The notes beneath the pieces are model-generated. The model saw only the letters and a program-made list of their open reading frames with translations. It was not told the DNA's origin and did not search any database. Position numbers and translations under genes: made by a program. Below, one piece after another: positions 7,207 to 9,107 of a DNA stretch of 9,107 nt. Every line of letters begins with the position of its first letter. Position 1 is the stretch's first letter. The stretch is from Candidatus Cloacimonas sp. 4484_275 (GTDB taxonomy: Bacteria; Cloacimonadota; Cloacimonadia; Cloacimonadales; TCS61), in contig NATF01000056.1 of NCBI GenBank assembly GCA_002085205.1, positions 1 to 9,107 on the forward strand, written 5' to 3'.

Positions 7207-7212
7207 TGTCAA
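7207..7212 (-). promoter_or_regulatory. Possible -35 box for the yjbQ-lpxB operon
   Basis: A perfect TTGACA on the minus strand about 50 bases upstream of ATG 7158. The matching -10 is poor (AT-only sequence without a clear TATAAT at 16-18 nt), so this is a weak call resting on position and the -35 alone. Confidence 0.25.
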
Positions 7213-7318
7213 ATTTTATAAATAAATATTTCGGCTTGACTTTTTTACTCTTGAGAAAAGATTTTAATTATTGGTTCCGTATGATTTGAAAAATTTTTAT
7301 TATGAGTTCTGCATAATT

Positions 7319-7340
7319 TTCGACTCCGCTCAGGATGACA
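7319..7340 (+). repeat. Possible interspersed repeat fragment
   Basis: The 22 bases contain CGACTCCGCTCAGGATGACA (7321-7340), a GC-richer island inside very AT-rich intergenic DNA. Very similar strings recur in intergenic regions of many unrelated environmental bacterial genomes as short repeats; that is from memory, not shown here. Only one copy lies in this window, and I see no inverted partner forming a stem. Confidence 0.3.
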
Positions 7341-7398
7341 GAAAGTAACATAATTTAAAATGTTAAGAAATTTATTTGTCGGTTAGGAGGTGGTTAAG

Positions 7399-7449
7399 AT
7401 GATGTTTGAGATTATAACTTATCTGACAATAATGAGTTGTGAATTATGA
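7399..7449 (+). CDS. Possible 16-residue small ORF with strong ribosome-binding site
   Basis: AGGAGGT (7385-7391) stands 7 nt before ATG 7399, one of the best Shine-Dalgarno sequences in the window. The ORF reads MMFEIITYLTIMSCEL and stops at TGA 7449. The peptide is mostly hydrophobic. Its stop overlaps the ATG of a second tiny ORF as ATGA. It could be a leader peptide for the PspC gene, or the remnant of a longer upstream gene that has lost its middle. Not recognised. Confidence 0.3.
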   Translation: MMFEIITYLTIMSCEL

Positions 7450-7487
7450 AAAAGACTTTAAATAACGACAAAGAGGAGGAAAAATGA
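7446..7487 (+). CDS. Possible 13-residue small ORF coupled to its neighbours by ATGA overlaps
   Basis: ATG 7446 overlaps the previous stop, and the ORF reads MKKTLNNDKEEEK, very charged, ending in TGA 7485-7487. Its last codons are the GAGGAGG ribosome-binding site of the next start. Its stop overlaps ATG 7484, which in the unduplicated ancestor would have been the PspC-gene start. The charged tail could equally be the C-terminus of a decayed gene that once overlapped the PspC gene. Not recognised; weak evidence for translation. Confidence 0.22.
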   Translation: MKKTLNNDKEEEK

Positions 7488-7518
7488 TTTAAATAACGAC
7501 AAAGAGGAGGAAAAATGA
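7457..7518 (+). repeat. Perfect 31-bp tandem duplication carrying a ribosome-binding site and ATG
   Basis: Bases 7457-7487 and 7488-7518 are identical and adjacent. Each unit begins TTTAAATAACGACAAAGAGG and ends in GAGGAGG, a run of A and ATGA. Copy 1 initiates at ATG 7484 a two-codon frame (Met-Ile-stop); copy 2 initiates the PspC-domain gene at ATG 7515. The lack of any difference between copies suggests a recent duplication, or an assembly error. Confidence 0.9.
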
Positions 7519-7856
7519 AAAAAATTCATCTTTCGGAAAAAGGAAAAGTATTTTTGGGAGTTTGCGGAGGTTTGGCGGAATATTTCAAAATCGATGTCAG
7601 CATCGTTCGTCTGATATTTTTAATCTCGATTTTTTTCGGCGGAACCGGCATTCTCATTTATTTGATACTTTACGCTCTCTTACCGCAAAAAGCGGATGAT
7701 GACGATATTATCGATGTCGAGCCGACGGAAATTGACGGCGAAAAACCGGAAAGATGTTTCCATAATACGATTAATATTTATTTTGATGAGTTTGGGCGGC
7801 GGTGTGGGAATCATACTTTATCTTATTTTCTGGTTTATGTTTCCCAACGAAGATGA
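7515..7856 (+). CDS. PspC-domain inner-membrane protein, frameshifted C-terminus
   Basis: The first 60 residues are a clear PspC domain: KVFLGVCGGLAEYFKIDVSI (11-30), then VRLIFLISIFFGGTGILIYL (31-50) ending in LLPQK (55-59), with one membrane segment at about 32-57. PspC proteins sit in the inner membrane and in some bacteria take part in the phage-shock envelope-stress response; many stand-alone copies have no assigned role. An acidic linker (DDDDIIDVEPTEIDGE, 61-76) follows. From about residue 78 the frame gives unrelated residues (CFHNTINIYF and on) to a stop at 7856, while a second PspC half is readable in another frame. So about the last 35 residues are probably spurious. Start ATG 7515 has GAGGAGG 4 nt upstream, in the second copy of a tandem repeat. 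It is the only sizeable plus-strand gene. Confidence 0.8.
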   Translation: MKKIHLSEKGKVFLGVCGGLAEYFKIDVSIVRLIFLISIFFGGTGILIYLILYALLPQKADDDDIIDVEPTEIDGEKPERCFHNTINIYFDEFGRRCGNHTLSYFLVYVSQRR

Positions 7857-7869
7857 AGAAAATCATTAA
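7753..7869 (+). pseudogene. Out-of-frame second half of a duplicated PspC domain
   Basis: In the frame one base away from the PspC gene, 7753-7869 reads DVSIIRLIFILMSLGGGVGI, then ILYLIFWFMFPNEDEENH and TAA. This parallels DVSIVRLIFLISIFFGGTGI of the first domain, including the glycine pair and the ending at proline. The first half of a second PspC domain (normally KxxGVCGGLAxYF) is missing, so an internal deletion of unknown length with a net frameshift lies near 7745-7753. The intact gene would have ended at 7869, nine bases before the convergent gene's stop. Confidence 0.8.
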
Positions 7870-7878
7870 ATTTTGTCT

Positions 7879-8856
7879 TTAATATTTCAGCATATCGAGG
7901 AAACTCTCTATCCTTAATTTCGTGCGAGCGTCGAGATTTCCCGGTTGATCTCCCTCAATCGAAAGAAACGGAAGTTCGATATATTTTTTCAAAATAATGT
8001 TATCGATTTGGCGATGACAAAAGGACTGAGTGTAACTGAGAACGGCGTCGATTTTTCTTTTTTCAAGTTGCGGTTTAACATCGGCCAACCGATCATAAAT
8101 AGAATACGGATAAGTATATTTTAAATATTGTTCGATGAGATTTTCGGCAAGTGAAGGCATACTGAATTGTCTTTGAATTTCGTTAAAAACCACATTTGCA
8201 TCGTGTTCCAAAAGAAAATCATATAAATCCGTAATTATGGGCGGAACTCCGAGAAAAGCAATTCTAAACTCAAAATCAAGTGGTTTTCTCTCTTTCGCTT
8301 CTTTCAGAAAATTATCCAGTTTTTTTTCAAAATCATCCGGATTTCCGTTAAAATCGGAAGAACTGACAAGCCAAAGGTGGTTTTCCCAACCGGAAATTTT
8401 GTTTTCTTCATAGGTTAACTTATCCAAGACAATTAATTTCTTTCTAATTTTATCCAGTCTTTTCTTCATCGTTTCCGCTTCCCGATGAGAAACGCCGAAA
8501 TATTCTTCCAACTTTCGAATTGATTTTGCCAAAGCCGTTCTATCCTTATCGAATGGAAAAGCAAACGGAATCACTTCTATTCCGCTGTCTTGGAAAGTTG
8601 CCATCAGAGAATGAGTATTGGAACAATCTCCTTCCATCACTCCTATTACGGCATCAATTTTATTTTCCAAAACGGTTCCGTACATTCCCTTTATCCAAGA
8701 ACAAATGTTGCGAGGATATCCGGAATACTCCGCTTTTTCAATGAATTGTTGCGCATTACCGGAAATAAAAACATTGTTTAAATCCACCGGAACATGACCG
8801 GCGGCAAAAACAATTTCCACCGGAAAAGACGATGTAAATCCGATTATTTTTTTCAT
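7879..8856 (-). CDS. 2-hydroxyacyl-CoA dehydratase / HgdB-like [4Fe-4S] protein
   Basis: A 325-residue protein of the HGD-D family (2-hydroxyglutaryl-CoA dehydratase D component, FldB/FldC, benzoyl-CoA reductase subunits, double-cubane-cluster proteins). Three cysteines sit in family contexts as cluster ligands: C52 in GYPRNICSWIKG, C78 in VMEGDCSNTH and C280 in YTQSFCHRQID. The N-terminus GFTSSFPVEIVFAAGHVPVD (6-25) is also typical. Members accept low-potential electrons from an ATP-driven activator (HgdC/FldI type) and work only under anaerobic conditions. No activator or second dehydratase subunit is in this window, so the substrate is open and a single-subunit double-cubane protein is a real alternative to an amino-acid-fermentation dehydratase. 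ATG 8856 overlaps the ABC-F stop as ATGA, implying coupling. It is convergent with the PspC gene. Confidence 0.82.
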   Translation of the reverse strand: MKKIIGFTSSFPVEIVFAAGHVPVDLNNVFISGNAQQFIEKAEYSGYPRNICSWIKGMYGTVLENKIDAVIGVMEGDCSNTHSLMATFQDSGIEVIPFAFPFDKDRTALAKSIRKLEEYFGVSHREAETMKKRLDKIRKKLIVLDKLTYEENKISGWENHLWLVSSSDFNGNPDDFEKKLDNFLKEAKERKPLDFEFRIAFLGVPPIITDLYDFLLEHDANVVFNEIQRQFSMPSLAENLIEQYLKYTYPYSIYDRLADVKPQLEKRKIDAVLSYTQSFCHRQIDNIILKKYIELPFLSIEGDQPGNLDARTKLRIESFLDMLKY

Positions 8857-9107
8857 TCGTCCATCATTTCCAAATATTGTTCTTCCAATTTTTCCAAATT
8901 GTTTTTCAGATGATTGTTTTCATTCTTCAAAAGCCGAATTTCATTATTCAACGCTTTAACTTTTGTTTCATTCGAATATATTTTGGGATCGTAAAATTCC
9001 GCTTCGAGAGACAAAATTTGTTCCTCTTTTTCTGTTATCCAGAGTTGTAATTGTTCCATTTTTTCTTCCAATTTCTGCAAAATTATCGGGTTGATTTTTT
9101 TCTTTCT
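8853..9107 (-). CDS. ABC-F ATPase, C-terminal coiled-coil part, runs off right edge
   Basis: The frame is open from the window edge for 84 residues to TGA 8853. It begins RKKKINPIILQKLEEKMEQL, then WITEKEEQILSLEAEFYDPK, IYSNETKVKALNN and a Leu/Glu/Lys heptad helix ending EEQYLEMMDE. A lysine-rich linker, a two-helix coiled coil and a central 'DPxxYS' turn make up the characteristic C-terminal domain of ABC-F proteins (Uup, YdiF and YfmR types), soluble tandem ATPases that act on the ribosome or, for Uup, on DNA intermediates. The ATPase domains are off the edge, so the subtype cannot be told. An internal TTG at 9080 could be taken as the start of a small coiled-coil protein, but the open upstream frame matches ABC-F and argues against that. 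Confidence 0.8.
   Translation of the reverse strand, partial: RKKKINPIILQKLEEKMEQLQLWITEKEEQILSLEAEFYDPKIYSNETKVKALNNEIRLLKNENNHLKNNLEKLEEQYLEMMDE

Larger units (their letters stand above)
7174..7514. other. Intergenic region between divergent genes, with small ORFs and a tandem repeat
   Basis: A 341-base stretch without a gene of normal size separates the minus-strand yjbQ/lpxB operon from the plus-strand PspC gene, so it should hold two divergent promoters. On the plus strand a TTGACT at 7236-7241 could be a -35 box, but no good -10 sits at normal spacing. On the minus strand a perfect TTGACA (7212-7207) lies about 50 bases before the yjbQ start, again with a poor -10. Further in are a 22-base possible interspersed-repeat fragment (7319-7340), two tiny overlapping ORFs (7399-7487) and a 31-bp tandem duplication (7457-7518). 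I see no tRNA, convincing terminator hairpin or riboswitch fold. Confidence 0.6.

Noticed and set aside
7236..7268. TTGACT plus TTTAAT as a promoter for the PspC gene
   Set aside because: The spacing between the boxes is 21 bases, too long, and no better -10 sits at 16-18; kept only as a remark in the intergenic entry.
8520..8781. Two plus-strand ORFs opposite the HgdB-like gene
   Set aside because: Antisense shadows over the cysteine-bearing segment of a convincing minus-strand gene.
8853..9080. Separate 75-residue coiled-coil protein from TTG 9080
   Set aside because: The frame continues open to the window edge and the extra residues (RKKKINP) match the linker before an ABC-F C-terminal coiled coil.

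Overview
The window is AT-rich, tightly packed bacterial DNA, nearly all of it coding on the minus strand. lpxB marks a Gram-negative that makes lipid A. A 2-hydroxyacyl-CoA dehydratase-type [4Fe-4S] protein suggests a strict anaerobe with fermentative metabolism. The protein style resembles Cloacimonadota-like or similar uncultured anaerobes, but no taxonomic marker gene is present, so this is a weak guess.

Layout from the left edge, all minus strand unless noted. (i) 1-557 is the N-terminal part of a family-4 glycosyltransferase; its ATG overlaps the preceding stop. (ii) 554-2905 is one open frame that joins a type II DNA methyltransferase (N-terminus) to a polysaccharide-deacetylase-like protein (C-terminus). 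(iii) 2907-3779 is a type II restriction endonuclease with its own good sigma-70-type promoter. The R-M genes (about 2065-3870) have roughly half the CpG count of the genes on both sides, as expected for an acquired cassette placed between a surface-glycan locus and housekeeping genes. (iv) 3875-5062 is a class I aminotransferase, 5070-5684 a DUF374 acyltransferase-like protein and 5677-6804 lpxB. These lie close together or overlap and look like an operon, with a broken YjbQ/UPF0047 gene (6840-7158) at its upstream end. (v) 7174-7514 is non-coding or small-ORF DNA. It holds a perfect 31-bp tandem repeat that duplicates the ribosome-binding site and start codon of the following gene. (vi) 7515-7856 (+) is a PspC-domain membrane protein whose second PspC half is present but out of frame. 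(vii) 7879-8856 is an HgdB-like iron-sulfur protein, overlapping by ATGA the end of an ABC-F ATPase that runs off the right edge.

No large unknown system is obvious. The unusual content is a set of gene-structure lesions. The methyltransferase-deacetylase fusion sits at a T7 run, and shifting frame there restores the expected SAM-binding 'IGIE' motif and a stop that overlaps a TTG start with a good Shine-Dalgarno. Internal deletions have broken yjbQ and the PspC gene. A duplicated start site precedes the PspC gene, with overlapping tiny ORFs upstream. These may be real genome decay and microhomology rearrangement, or errors in a metagenome assembly. Read mapping over a handful of positions would decide.
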